From contig NZ_CP013481.2 of the NCBI RefSeq assembly GCF_001465595.2, positions 1,612,001-1,676,000 of the forward strand: DNA of 64,000 nucleotides. Direction: 5' to 3'. The translations under genes and the position numbers were made by a program. The notes beneath the pieces are model-generated. The model ran no database searches. It had not been told where the DNA came from and saw only the letters and a list, made by a program, of their open reading frames with translations. This document shows positions 36,061 to 43,831 of this stretch, one piece after another. Position 1 is the stretch's first letter, and each line of letters begins with the position of its first letter. Source of the stretch: Pandoraea apista. Its GTDB lineage: Bacteria > Pseudomonadota > Gammaproteobacteria > Burkholderiales > Burkholderiaceae.

Positions 36061-37029
36061 TCAGACCTTGATCGGGAAACGCCGGTCGAACGTTGTCTTC
36101 ACGTCGAGCGGCTGCCTGAGCAAGCCAACTTGCGAATAGAAGTCGGCCGTCCGTTGTTGCTCGGCAACGAGGGCGTCGTCGATGTTGCGCCATTTCGTGG
36201 CGCGTCGCGAAAACTGTAGCTTCGCCGCCTCGGGCGGAATGCCGATAATGCGCGCCATGGCGGCAGAAAAGGCGTCGACATGCTGATACGACCAGACCTG
36301 GGCCCGCACCACGCGCGCCAGAAAGTCGCGCAGGACTTCGTGCTTGCCCGCGATGGCCGCGTCGGTGGCCGCCAGATAGCTCAACCCCGACCAGAGCCCC
36401 CGGCCGTTCACGAGCACGCGCCCGCGCCCGGTCGTCTCCGCGACCGCCGTGTAGGGCTCCCAGGTGGCCCACGCGTCAACCGAGCCGCTGGCCAGCGCGG
36501 TGATGGTGTCGGCAGGCGGCAGGAAGCGGAAGTTGACGTCGCCCGGGGCCAGACCGGCGGCCGTGAGCGCCTTGAGCGTGACGAAGTGGCCGATGGAGCC
36601 GCGCGTCGTACCGATGTTCTTGCCCTTGAGATCGGCTGCGGTGCGAAGCGTGGCGTCTGGACGCACAATCACGGCGGTGCCATACGCATCGGAGCGATTG
36701 GCCCCGATGATCTTGATCGCCGCGCCGGCCGACAGCGCGAAGATTACCGGCGCGTCGCCGATCGGGCCGCAATCCACCGCTCCCGCATTGAGCGCTTCGG
36801 CCAGCGGCGCGGCGGCGGGGAATTCGGTCCACTGAATGTCGTAAGGCAACTGCCTGAGTTCGTCTGCCGCTTCGAGCAGCGCGCGCAGCCCGCCCTTCTG
36901 GTCACCGGCCTTGAGGAGCAGACGGCCGGATTGCGCGTAGGAAACGCCGGGCTGCGCGAGTGTGGTCAGCGCACCCGCTGCACTTGAAGTGGTGACGTAC
37001 TGGAGAAATCGGCGTCGGGAAATCGTCAT
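36061..37029 (-). CDS. ABC transporter binding protein, SsuA/aliphatic sulfonate type (first of two)
   Basis: A 322-residue exported protein with a twin-arginine-like leader ('SRRRFLQYVTTSSAAGALTT') and then the NMT1/SsuA fold: 'LLKAGDQKGGLRALLEAADE', 'IQWTEFPAAAPLAEALNAGA', and 'VDCGPIGDAPVIFALSAGA', strongly like sulfonate/nitrate/taurine-binding proteins. The ATG at 37029 is preferred over the longer frame, which lacks any signal. It is the last gene of the minus-strand operon; a second binding protein of the same fold lies at 40444-41487. Confidence 0.88.
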   Translation of the reverse strand: MTISRRRFLQYVTTSSAAGALTTLAQPGVSYAQSGRLLLKAGDQKGGLRALLEAADELRQLPYDIQWTEFPAAAPLAEALNAGAVDCGPIGDAPVIFALSAGAAIKIIGANRSDAYGTAVIVRPDATLRTAADLKGKNIGTTRGSIGHFVTLKALTAAGLAPGDVNFRFLPPADTITALASGSVDAWATWEPYTAVAETTGRGRVLVNGRGLWSGLSYLAATDAAIAGKHEVLRDFLARVVRAQVWSYQHVDAFSAAMARIIGIPPEAAKLQFSRRATKWRNIDDALVAEQQRTADFYSQVGLLRQPLDVKTTFDRRFPIKV

Positions 37030-37084
37030 GATGAATGCCTGTGGTGGAACGAAATAGAGGGGGATGCCGGGCGCGGACAATCGG

Positions 37085-38341
37085 CTAGTGCACGAAGCCG
37101 CCTTTGATGAAGCGCACGGGATCGTCGTCCATTTGGCGCAACGTCGCGGTGAGCGGGTCGGCACGGAGGGTGGCCTGCCCCGGATCGGACAGCGCGGTCG
37201 AGGTCGTGCACATCAGGCCGCCGTCGGCCCAGCCCCGGCGTCCGGCGGGGGCGAGCGCTCGTAGCCAGCCGTTGCGGTCGGCCAGCCATTCGGTGCCCGC
37301 CAGGCTCGACGGCGATGTCCCGGCAATCTGCGCGAAGACCTGCCATGCCTCTGCGCTATCGGCCACACAATCCGCTCGCGTACCGAACAGTGGGGTGACG
37401 TTATTCGCGTTGGCCGCCGCTCCGCGATCCGAGGGGCGGGCCGCTACCTTGCGAATGACAGAGGCTTCGCGCGTTGGCGGGCCATTTCGCGCCACCAGTA
37501 GCGTGAGAAAGCGTGGGTCTTCAAACGGTGGCGGATGGTCGGCGTCCACCGCGACGACGCGCACCCGCTGATTGCCGCGCCACGCAGCGACATTCCGGAT
37601 GGGACTACTGGCGCATTTCACCGCGACGGAGGGGAGTGCGATCGGTACAGGCCAACTGCCCCCCGCGGCCATGCCCGCCGACGCGGAGAGCACGCGCATG
37701 TAGTCGAGCGCAGCCCAGATCTCGCGGTCGCTCAGCCGCCCGGCGAAACCGGGCATGGTCACCCCCTGAGCGTCTCGCATGCCGTACAGCACATGCCAGA
37801 ACAGTTCGCCGTCGGCGCGGCGGCTCAGCAGCGCGCTCGCCATGGTCGGCGGCCAGCGATGCAAAGTGGCGGCCAACGGACCTTCGCCGCGTCCGTCCGT
37901 GCCGTGACACGCAACGCACTGCGCCGCGTACACGCGCGAGCCTCGCGCGATGCTCTCTACGGTGAAGCCCGTCGGACTCGTATGAAAACTGGTCGGCACG
38001 GCGGCGCTCAGCCAGAGCGATGGCGACGGCCACGGGGCCAGCGCCAGCGCACCGGCGGCGGTGGCGAGCAGCCAGCGCCATGCCCGCCGCCAGCACAGCG
38101 CCAGTAGCGCGCAGGCAAGCGCAAATGCAATGGCCGCGAGCATCCAGGCGAACTGACGGGCGAGGGCGACGTCGATGACGAGGTTTTCCCCGGCAATGCG
38201 CACGTCCCAAGGCCATGCGGGGGCGCCGTGCGAGTCGTCGGTGATGCCGAGCGCATAGAGTGTGCTCAGCCAGGCGGACTGCACGAACTGGAGGGCTTGC
38301 AGCAGGGCGTTGAGCCAGAGATGCGAGGGGGGCGACGTCAT
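37085..38341 (-). CDS. Membrane-anchored monohaem cytochrome c
   Basis: A 418-residue protein. Hydrophobic segments near residues 63-82 and 90-114 suggest N-terminal membrane anchoring. The cytochrome c haem site is Cys142-Val-Ala-Cys145-His146 ('CVACHGTDGRGEGP'), with the axial Met likely in 'QGVTMPGFAGRLSD'. The part after residue 230 has no recognised domain, with Cys pairs that might form disulfides. The start ATG (38341, GGAG upstream) is preferred to a GTG at 38389. A cytochrome c inside an ABC transporter operon is unusual. Confidence 0.8.
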   Translation of the reverse strand: MTSPPSHLWLNALLQALQFVQSAWLSTLYALGITDDSHGAPAWPWDVRIAGENLVIDVALARQFAWMLAAIAFALACALLALCWRRAWRWLLATAAGALALAPWPSPSLWLSAAVPTSFHTSPTGFTVESIARGSRVYAAQCVACHGTDGRGEGPLAATLHRWPPTMASALLSRRADGELFWHVLYGMRDAQGVTMPGFAGRLSDREIWAALDYMRVLSASAGMAAGGSWPVPIALPSVAVKCASSPIRNVAAWRGNQRVRVVAVDADHPPPFEDPRFLTLLVARNGPPTREASVIRKVAARPSDRGAAANANNVTPLFGTRADCVADSAEAWQVFAQIAGTSPSSLAGTEWLADRNGWLRALAPAGRRGWADGGLMCTTSTALSDPGQATLRADPLTATLRQMDDDPVRFIKGGFVH

Positions 38342-38449
38342 CGGGCTCGCTCCGCGCGAAAGCGGCCCGATGACGGCCGGTACGTCCACTTCATCTGCTT
38401 CGTGACATCGCGATCCACACGTTCCGCACGTTCCACACTTTCCACACGA

Positions 38450-39313
38450 TTACCAGCTTGCATCGAGTCCCAGATGTCGGAGCGCTTCGTGGCGCAGTTC
38501 GGTAATACGCGGGTCGCCGCGATGACGCGGATAGGGGAGATCGACGCGCAGTTCCGCCACGATCTTTGCCGGACGCGGACTGAACACGATCACGCGCTGT
38601 GCCAGGAAGAGGGCTTCCTCCACGTCGTGCGTGACGAGCAGCGCGGAGAAGCCGGCGCGTTGCCACAACTCGACCAACTCGCTTTGCATCGCCAATCGCG
38701 TGAGCGAATCGAGCTTACCGAGCGGCTCGTCGAGCACCAGCAGGCGAGGATCGTTGACGAGGGCACGCGCGAGCGCTACGCGTTGCGCCATGCCGCCGGA
38801 GAGTTGATGCGGAAAGGCGTCGGCGAACTCGGCGAGACCTACGCGAGCCAGCGCTGCATCGACCCGGTGGCGCTCCTTGCCGAGTACACCACGCGCTTGC
38901 AGGCCGAGCGCGACGTTATCGCGCACGCGCCGCCACGGGTAAAGCGTGGGGTCCTGAAACACTACGATGCGCGACGGATCGGGTCGCGTAATCGCGGTAC
39001 CGTCCTGCGTGATCGTGCCGCGCGTTGCCGTCTCCAGCCCCGCCACGAGGCGCAGCAATGTGGACTTGCCGCAGCCGCTCGGCCCGAGCAACGCCACGAA
39101 CTCGCCCGGGGCAACGCTCAGATTCACGTCGTCTAGCACCTGCAAGGGCGCCTGACGCGTGCCAAACCAGTGGTCGACGCCGCGAATATCGATCCGTGCG
39201 CCGGTGTCGTTCGCGGAGGCAGAGGCGCCGTTGCCGGTGAGAGACGCCGCAGCATCCGCATACGGCGGGTCGAGCCGCTCCAGCGTTGGGGAAGACGTTG
39301 CGGCGCTTACCAT
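38450..39313 (-). CDS. ABC transporter ATPase, SsuB/TauB type
   Basis: A 287-residue ATPase for sulfonate/nitrate-type uptake. Walker A 'GPSGCGKST' at 77-85, Q-loop 'VVFQDPTLYPW', signature 'LSGGMAQRVALARAL', Walker B 'LLVLDEPLGKLD' and H-loop 'VTHDVEEALF' are intact. A 40-residue disordered N-terminal tail is present. The ATG at 39313 has AAGGAA seven bases upstream and overlaps the permease stop; an ATG at 39334 lacks a ribosome site. Confidence 0.92.
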   Translation of the reverse strand: MVSAATSSPTLERLDPPYADAAASLTGNGASASANDTGARIDIRGVDHWFGTRQAPLQVLDDVNLSVAPGEFVALLGPSGCGKSTLLRLVAGLETATRGTITQDGTAITRPDPSRIVVFQDPTLYPWRRVRDNVALGLQARGVLGKERHRVDAALARVGLAEFADAFPHQLSGGMAQRVALARALVNDPRLLVLDEPLGKLDSLTRLAMQSELVELWQRAGFSALLVTHDVEEALFLAQRVIVFSPRPAKIVAELRVDLPYPRHRGDPRITELRHEALRHLGLDASW

Positions 39314-40437
39314 TTGACGGTTCCTTTCTGCCATGCGAGCGCGCGGTCACGCACGGTGAAGAGCAGGGTGATGACGCCGGAGAACAGCAACGCCATGACG
39401 ATCAGGGCGGCGTACATATTCACGTAAGAGGCCCAGCCCTGCGCCCATGTGAGGTACCAGCCGAGACCGGACTTTACGCCCATCATTTCGGCGGTCACGA
39501 GGACTGAGAACGAGGCGCCAAGCCCCATGAACAGACCGACGAAAACGTTGGGCAACGCAGCGGGTATCGCCACACGCAGCACCAGAAACGCATCGGACGC
39601 CCCGAGCGTGCGTGCCACGTCGTAATAGCTCTTGTTCACCCCTGCAACGCCTGACCACGTCAGGACAGCGACCGGAAATGCCGTCGACAGGGCAATGAGG
39701 AAAGCGGCGGCGGAGTAGCTCGACGGGAAGAAGTAGAACGTGAGCGGCAACAGGGCAGTGGCCGGCACAGGGCCCAGCACGCGCAACACCGGATGCACCC
39801 AATAGCCGATCGCGCGCGACCAGCCGATGGACACGCCGATCAGGAAGCCCGCAATGGCGCCCAGCCCAAAGCCGATACCCAGCAGCTTGAGCGTGTTCGC
39901 GGCGCTGTCGCCGAGGCGTTGCCAGTCGTCGGTATAGACCTCGATGAGGGCTTGCGGCGGGGCGAAGAACGGTGTGGGCAGCGAGCCGGTCTTCGCGGTG
40001 AGGATTTCCCAGGCGCCCAGCACGAGCGCCATTGCCACGAGCCACGGTCCGGCGCCCGTGAGCGCTTCGCGCAGACGCAGCAATGGCGGCGTGGCTCGAC
40101 CCGCGACTGACAGCACTGCGAGCAGCGCGGCGACGACCAGTGCCAACACGCCCAGCTCGTCGGTAAAGGCCCAGTCGGAGAAGCCCACGACCTTGTTGGG
40201 CCAGCGCAGCGTGAGCGTGCCGAAGGCGGCCCACGCCAGCGCGGCGGCGAATCCGGTGCCCCATAGCGCCGGTGTGCGCGGCGCGGCGAAAAGCTGATCG
40301 ATTTCCGTCTCGTCGAAGCGGGGTAGGGGGACGGGCACCGACGCGCGCAGCGTCGTGCCTTCCGCTTGTTCTGCGAGTTCCAGCGCCCCGGCGGGGGAGG
40401 CCCCGCGCAGTGCAGCGTTATCGAGAATGGCACTCAT
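39307..40437 (-). CDS. ABC transporter permease, SsuC/TauC type, with long N-terminal extension
   Basis: A 376-residue permease, about 110 residues longer than usual SsuC/TauC. The core has the EAA loop 'ARTLGASDAFLVLRVAIPAA' in the C-terminal third. The extra N-terminal part carries additional hydrophobic segments ('FAAALAWAAFGTLTLRW', 'LGVLALVVAALLAVLSV'). The gene begins six bases after the second binding-protein gene and overlaps the ATPase gene, so the three are co-translated. Confidence 0.9.
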   Translation of the reverse strand: MSAILDNAALRGASPAGALELAEQAEGTTLRASVPVPLPRFDETEIDQLFAAPRTPALWGTGFAAALAWAAFGTLTLRWPNKVVGFSDWAFTDELGVLALVVAALLAVLSVAGRATPPLLRLREALTGAGPWLVAMALVLGAWEILTAKTGSLPTPFFAPPQALIEVYTDDWQRLGDSAANTLKLLGIGFGLGAIAGFLIGVSIGWSRAIGYWVHPVLRVLGPVPATALLPLTFYFFPSSYSAAAFLIALSTAFPVAVLTWSGVAGVNKSYYDVARTLGASDAFLVLRVAIPAALPNVFVGLFMGLGASFSVLVTAEMMGVKSGLGWYLTWAQGWASYVNMYAALIVMALLFSGVITLLFTVRDRALAWQKGTVKW

Positions 40438-40443
40438 GGTCGT

Positions 40444-41487
40444 TTATCCCAGGACATTGGCGTAGACGTGCTGCGCCAGTTTCTGCGGATCGGTGCTCTT
40501 TTTGAGCACACCGATGCGGCGGAAGTCGTCGGCGAAGAAGGCGATTTCATCGCGCAGGTCTGTGCCGGTCGGATGGTGCGAATAGGTGAGCGTGGCGTAC
40601 AGCTTGCGCAAATCCTCGGGGCTGATCTTCGGCGAGTACTTGGCGAAGATCTTCGCGGCCTCGTTCGGGTTCTCGTTGACGAACTCCGTGGCTTGCACGA
40701 TCGAGCGCGCGAGTGCGCTTGCTGCCGCGCGGTCATTGCGCACCAGTTCCCCGCGCGCGCCGATCACGCAGCACACCTTGCGGGCGTATTCGCCGCTCAG
40801 GTTGGTGGCCAGTTCGACGTAGGCGCCGTTGGTGCGCTTCTCGAGCAGGTACAGATTCGGATCGCCATCGGCAATCGCCTGAATCTCGCCCTTGTCGACG
40901 GCAACGCCGAGCAGGTCGGCCGGGTATTGACGCCAGGTAATGTCGCGATCGGCGTCGATGCCGTTCTTCGCGAGCAGGATCTGGAAGAAGTGTTTGCCCG
41001 GCGCCGCGAGGTCAGACACGCCGATGGTCTTGCCCTTGAGCGCGGCGAGCGAGGTCACGCCAGCAGCCTTCGCGCCGAGCAGGCGCACGCAACCCCCGTG
41101 CGAGCTGCCGATAATCTTCACGTCGAAACCGGCTTCGAGCGGCTTGAGCCAGCGGTGGATCATGCCGACGGCGGCATCGGCCTTGCCCGTGGCGATCGAT
41201 TCGAGCAGTTGGTCGGTCGAGCCGCTGTAATTGATGAGGTCGACTTGCAGGCCGTTTTTCTCGAAGAAACCACGCTCTTGAGCGGCGACGATGGGCGTCA
41301 GGCAAAACGAGTTTTGATTCCACGCGAACGTGAGCTTGCGCGGTTGCGACCAGGCCCGGCGTCCGAGCAAGAGCGCAGGGGCGGCCAGTGCAGCGGCCGT
41401 GCCTGCCCGCAGTATCTTGCGGCGCCCCGTGTGAACTTCACTTGGCGTCGTAACTTCCGGTCCGTTGGCGGTGTGACGAAACTTCAT
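40444..41487 (-). CDS. ABC transporter binding protein, SsuA/TauA/NrtA type (second of two)
   Basis: A 347-residue exported binding protein. The leader 'TGRRKILRAGTAAALAAPAL' resembles a Tat signal; the mature fold starts 'KLTFAWNQNSFCLTPIVAAQ' and has 'LLESIATGKADAAVGMIHRW' and 'DVKIIGSSHGGCVRLLGAK', typical of sulfonate/taurine binders. It shares the fold but little direct similarity with the protein at 36061-37029, so the two probably bind different ligands. GGGGAG precedes the ATG; the open frame runs on upstream to 41715 without support. Confidence 0.9.
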   Translation of the reverse strand: MKFRHTANGPEVTTPSEVHTGRRKILRAGTAAALAAPALLLGRRAWSQPRKLTFAWNQNSFCLTPIVAAQERGFFEKNGLQVDLINYSGSTDQLLESIATGKADAAVGMIHRWLKPLEAGFDVKIIGSSHGGCVRLLGAKAAGVTSLAALKGKTIGVSDLAAPGKHFFQILLAKNGIDADRDITWRQYPADLLGVAVDKGEIQAIADGDPNLYLLEKRTNGAYVELATNLSGEYARKVCCVIGARGELVRNDRAAASALARSIVQATEFVNENPNEAAKIFAKYSPKISPEDLRKLYATLTYSHHPTGTDLRDEIAFFADDFRRIGVLKKSTDPQKLAQHVYANVLG

Positions 41488-41566
41488 GGATACGACTCCC
41501 CTGTTGATTTTTGATGGTCGTGGTCGGTTGGTTGAAAGGCGGGGCGTGCCCCGCAACGTCAATCCG

Positions 41567-42463
41567 TCAGTCGAGCAGATCCGGTTCGGCGGCGACGAGT
41601 CCTTCGTAGAGGCTTTCGAACGAGTACAGCGCGCCCTCCGGGCCGCCGACCTGACTGTGCGTGTGGCGCGCGGTCGCGTCGTCGATCGGCTGCGGCGTGC
41701 CTGCGGCTTCGGCAAGCAATTGGGTGTGGGCGGCGTTCTCCAGCGCGATGTACCACCAGGCGGCGGCTTCGACGCTTGGGCCGGCGGTGAGAATGCCGTG
41801 GTTTTTCAGAATGACGCCCTTGACCGTGCCGCTGCCGTCGGGCTTGTTCAGCGCGTGGGCGATACGGTTGCCCTCGCTGTCGTCGACCACCATGCCGGTG
41901 AAATCGTCAAACAGGGCGTGGTCTTCGAAGAAGCCGCACGAATCCTGCGTGAGCGGATCGAGCGGTCGTCCGAGCGTCGACCACGCCTTGCCGTAGGTCG
42001 AATGCGTGTGTGCAGCCGCAACGAGATGCGGATGCGCTTCATGGATGGCCGCATGAATCGCGAACGCCGCCTTGTTAAGCGGCCGGTCGCCCACCACCGT
42101 CTCGCCTTGGGCATTGACGAGCAGCAGATCGGAGACCTTGATGCGCGAGAAGTGCACGCCTAGCGGATTGACCCAGAAGTGATCGGTCAGCTCGGGATCG
42201 CGGGCGGTGATGTGCCCGGCCAGTCCGAGGTCGAAACCGTGTCGCGCGAAGATGCGGAAGGCCGCGGCCAGACGTGTCTGGCGGTGGCGGCGTTCGGCCA
42301 GCACGTCGTTGCGCACGGGCGGCGGGTCGAACCAGAAGCGCTGCTGCGGCGCGGCGTTCAGTACCAGCCCGGTCGGCGTGGTGCGAGTTGGGGCGGGGAC
42401 AGGCGTGGGGTTGGACGTCGAACGTCCGAACGCGTGGGTGTCAACGGGCAGAACGGCAGCCAT
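41567..42463 (-). CDS. Class II aldolase/adducin family protein
   Basis: A 298-residue zinc-dependent aldolase or decarboxylase-like enzyme. The metal ligands are visible as 'AAAHTHSTYGKAW' (two His) and 'ILKNHGILTAG' (third His), with 'GHITARDPELTDHFWVNP' at the domain start. About 30 N-terminal residues are low complexity. It sits between the binding protein and a flavin monooxygenase (16 bp gap), so it likely acts on the same substrate. The family includes fuculose-phosphate aldolase and others; the reaction is not assignable here. Confidence 0.88.
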   Translation of the reverse strand: MAAVLPVDTHAFGRSTSNPTPVPAPTRTTPTGLVLNAAPQQRFWFDPPPVRNDVLAERRHRQTRLAAAFRIFARHGFDLGLAGHITARDPELTDHFWVNPLGVHFSRIKVSDLLLVNAQGETVVGDRPLNKAAFAIHAAIHEAHPHLVAAAHTHSTYGKAWSTLGRPLDPLTQDSCGFFEDHALFDDFTGMVVDDSEGNRIAHALNKPDGSGTVKGVILKNHGILTAGPSVEAAAWWYIALENAAHTQLLAEAAGTPQPIDDATARHTHSQVGGPEGALYSFESLYEGLVAAEPDLLD

Positions 42464-42479
42464 GAGTCTCTCTCCTGAA

Positions 42480-43577
42480 TCAGGCCGCGCGGCGCGTGGC
42501 GTCGTTTTGACGATCGCGTTCGGCCACGAGCGCGCGCAGACGCGGAATCAGCTCACGGCCATAGTCGATGGCGTCGCCCAGCGGATCGAAGCCGCGAATG
42601 AGGAACGTGGTCACACCGAGGTCGTAGTAATCGAGCAGCGCGTCGGCGACTTGCTCGGGCGTGCCCACGAGTGCCGTGGAGTTCGAGCGTCCGCCGATGA
42701 GCTTGGCGATCTCGGTCCATAGCACCTTGTCGAGGCGCGCCCCCTTGTCGGCGGCGGCGAGCAGACGTCGTGCGCCTTCGCTTTGCAGCGCCGAGCCCTG
42801 CGGCAGGCCAGCGGCCTCGCGAATGGCCCTGGCTTGCGCGAGGATCTGGTCGGCGCGTGCCCAGGCTTTCGCTTCGGTCTCGGCGAGAATCGGGCGGAAC
42901 GACACCGAGAAGCGCGGCACGCGACCGTGCACCGCAGCCGCGGCCCGCACGCGTGTGGTGATATCGCGTACCTGATCGAGCGATTCGCCCCACAACGCAT
43001 AGATATCGGCGTGCTTGGCGGCGACTTCCAGGGCGGCGTCCGAGGCCCCGCCGAAGAAGATCGGGACATGCGGCTGCTGCACCGGTTTGACCTCCGAGAA
43101 GCCTTGCGTGAAGCGGTAATACTTGCCCGCGTGATCGAACGGGCGATCTTCCGTCCAGAGGCGTCGCAGAATGCTCAGATACTCGTCGGTACGCGCGTAG
43201 CGCTCGTCATGAGAGAGATAGTCGCCGTCGCGTTGCTGTTCGGCGTCGGAGCCGCCCGAGATGAAATGAACGCCGAGACGGCCGCCGCTGAACTGGTCGA
43301 GCGTGGCGATCTGACGCGCGGCCAGCGTCGGTGCAACGAAGCCCGGACGATGCGCGAGCATGAAGTGGATGTTCTCGGTCACGGTTGTCGCGTAGGCGAT
43401 CGTGAGCGTGGCCGAGGGGCTGGTGGAGTGATGCGGCACCAGGATCCGGTCGAAGCCGGACTGCTCGTGAGCGCGGGCGAAGTTGCGCACATAGTCGCGG
43501 TCGACGGCCGGGCCTTTTTGCGGATGAATTTCGGATTGCTTACTGCTTTGAATCATGCCGATGATTTCGACGCTCAT
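42480..43577 (-). CDS. LLM-class flavin-dependent monooxygenase (SsuD-like)
   Basis: A 365-residue bacterial-luciferase-like FMNH2-dependent monooxygenase. Residue order fits alkanesulfonate monooxygenase: 'IGMIQSSKQSEIHPQKGPAV' at the N-terminus, 'FARAHEQSGFDRILVPHHS', 'FMLAHRPGFVAPTLAARQIA' and 'GGRLGVHFISGGSDAEQQRD' (substrate loop), and 'VPIFFGGASDAALEVAAKHA'. Together with the sulfonate-type transporter it suggests oxygenolytic C-S (or related) cleavage. No flavin reductase is seen nearby. AAGGAG precedes the ATG. It is the first gene of the minus-strand operon. Confidence 0.9.
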   Translation of the reverse strand: MSVEIIGMIQSSKQSEIHPQKGPAVDRDYVRNFARAHEQSGFDRILVPHHSTSPSATLTIAYATTVTENIHFMLAHRPGFVAPTLAARQIATLDQFSGGRLGVHFISGGSDAEQQRDGDYLSHDERYARTDEYLSILRRLWTEDRPFDHAGKYYRFTQGFSEVKPVQQPHVPIFFGGASDAALEVAAKHADIYALWGESLDQVRDITTRVRAAAAVHGRVPRFSVSFRPILAETEAKAWARADQILAQARAIREAAGLPQGSALQSEGARRLLAAADKGARLDKVLWTEIAKLIGGRSNSTALVGTPEQVADALLDYYDLGVTTFLIRGFDPLGDAIDYGRELIPRLRALVAERDRQNDATRRAA

Positions 43578-43704
43578 GAACGCTCTCCTTGTGTGGGGCT
43601 GGGGACGCGTGCACGGCGACATGGGTCGGTTTGCGCTACACGCCCATCGATCGGTAACAGACGGTGAACGGGAGTGAGCCTACGCAAACAATTGGCGGCC
43701 GTTA

Positions 43705-43729
43705 AATAATCATTTCCGCAAAGATTATT
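43705..43729. promoter_or_regulatory. AATAATC-N11-GATTATT dyad between the two sulfur operons
   Basis: A perfect 7-bp inverted repeat with an 11-base spacer in the divergent gap 43578-43831. Spacing and symmetry resemble LysR-type boxes; CysB/Cbl/SsuR-type regulators act on such genes. No regulator gene is adjacent. Confidence 0.5.
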
Positions 43730-43831
43730 CGATATGGATGGTTGGGCGAGGCCCCACCGCGCCTTACGCTATGGGCACTGCGTAAGACGGCGCGTTCTGC
43801 GCCTAACGCGTATTTGCTTATTCCAAAAGTC

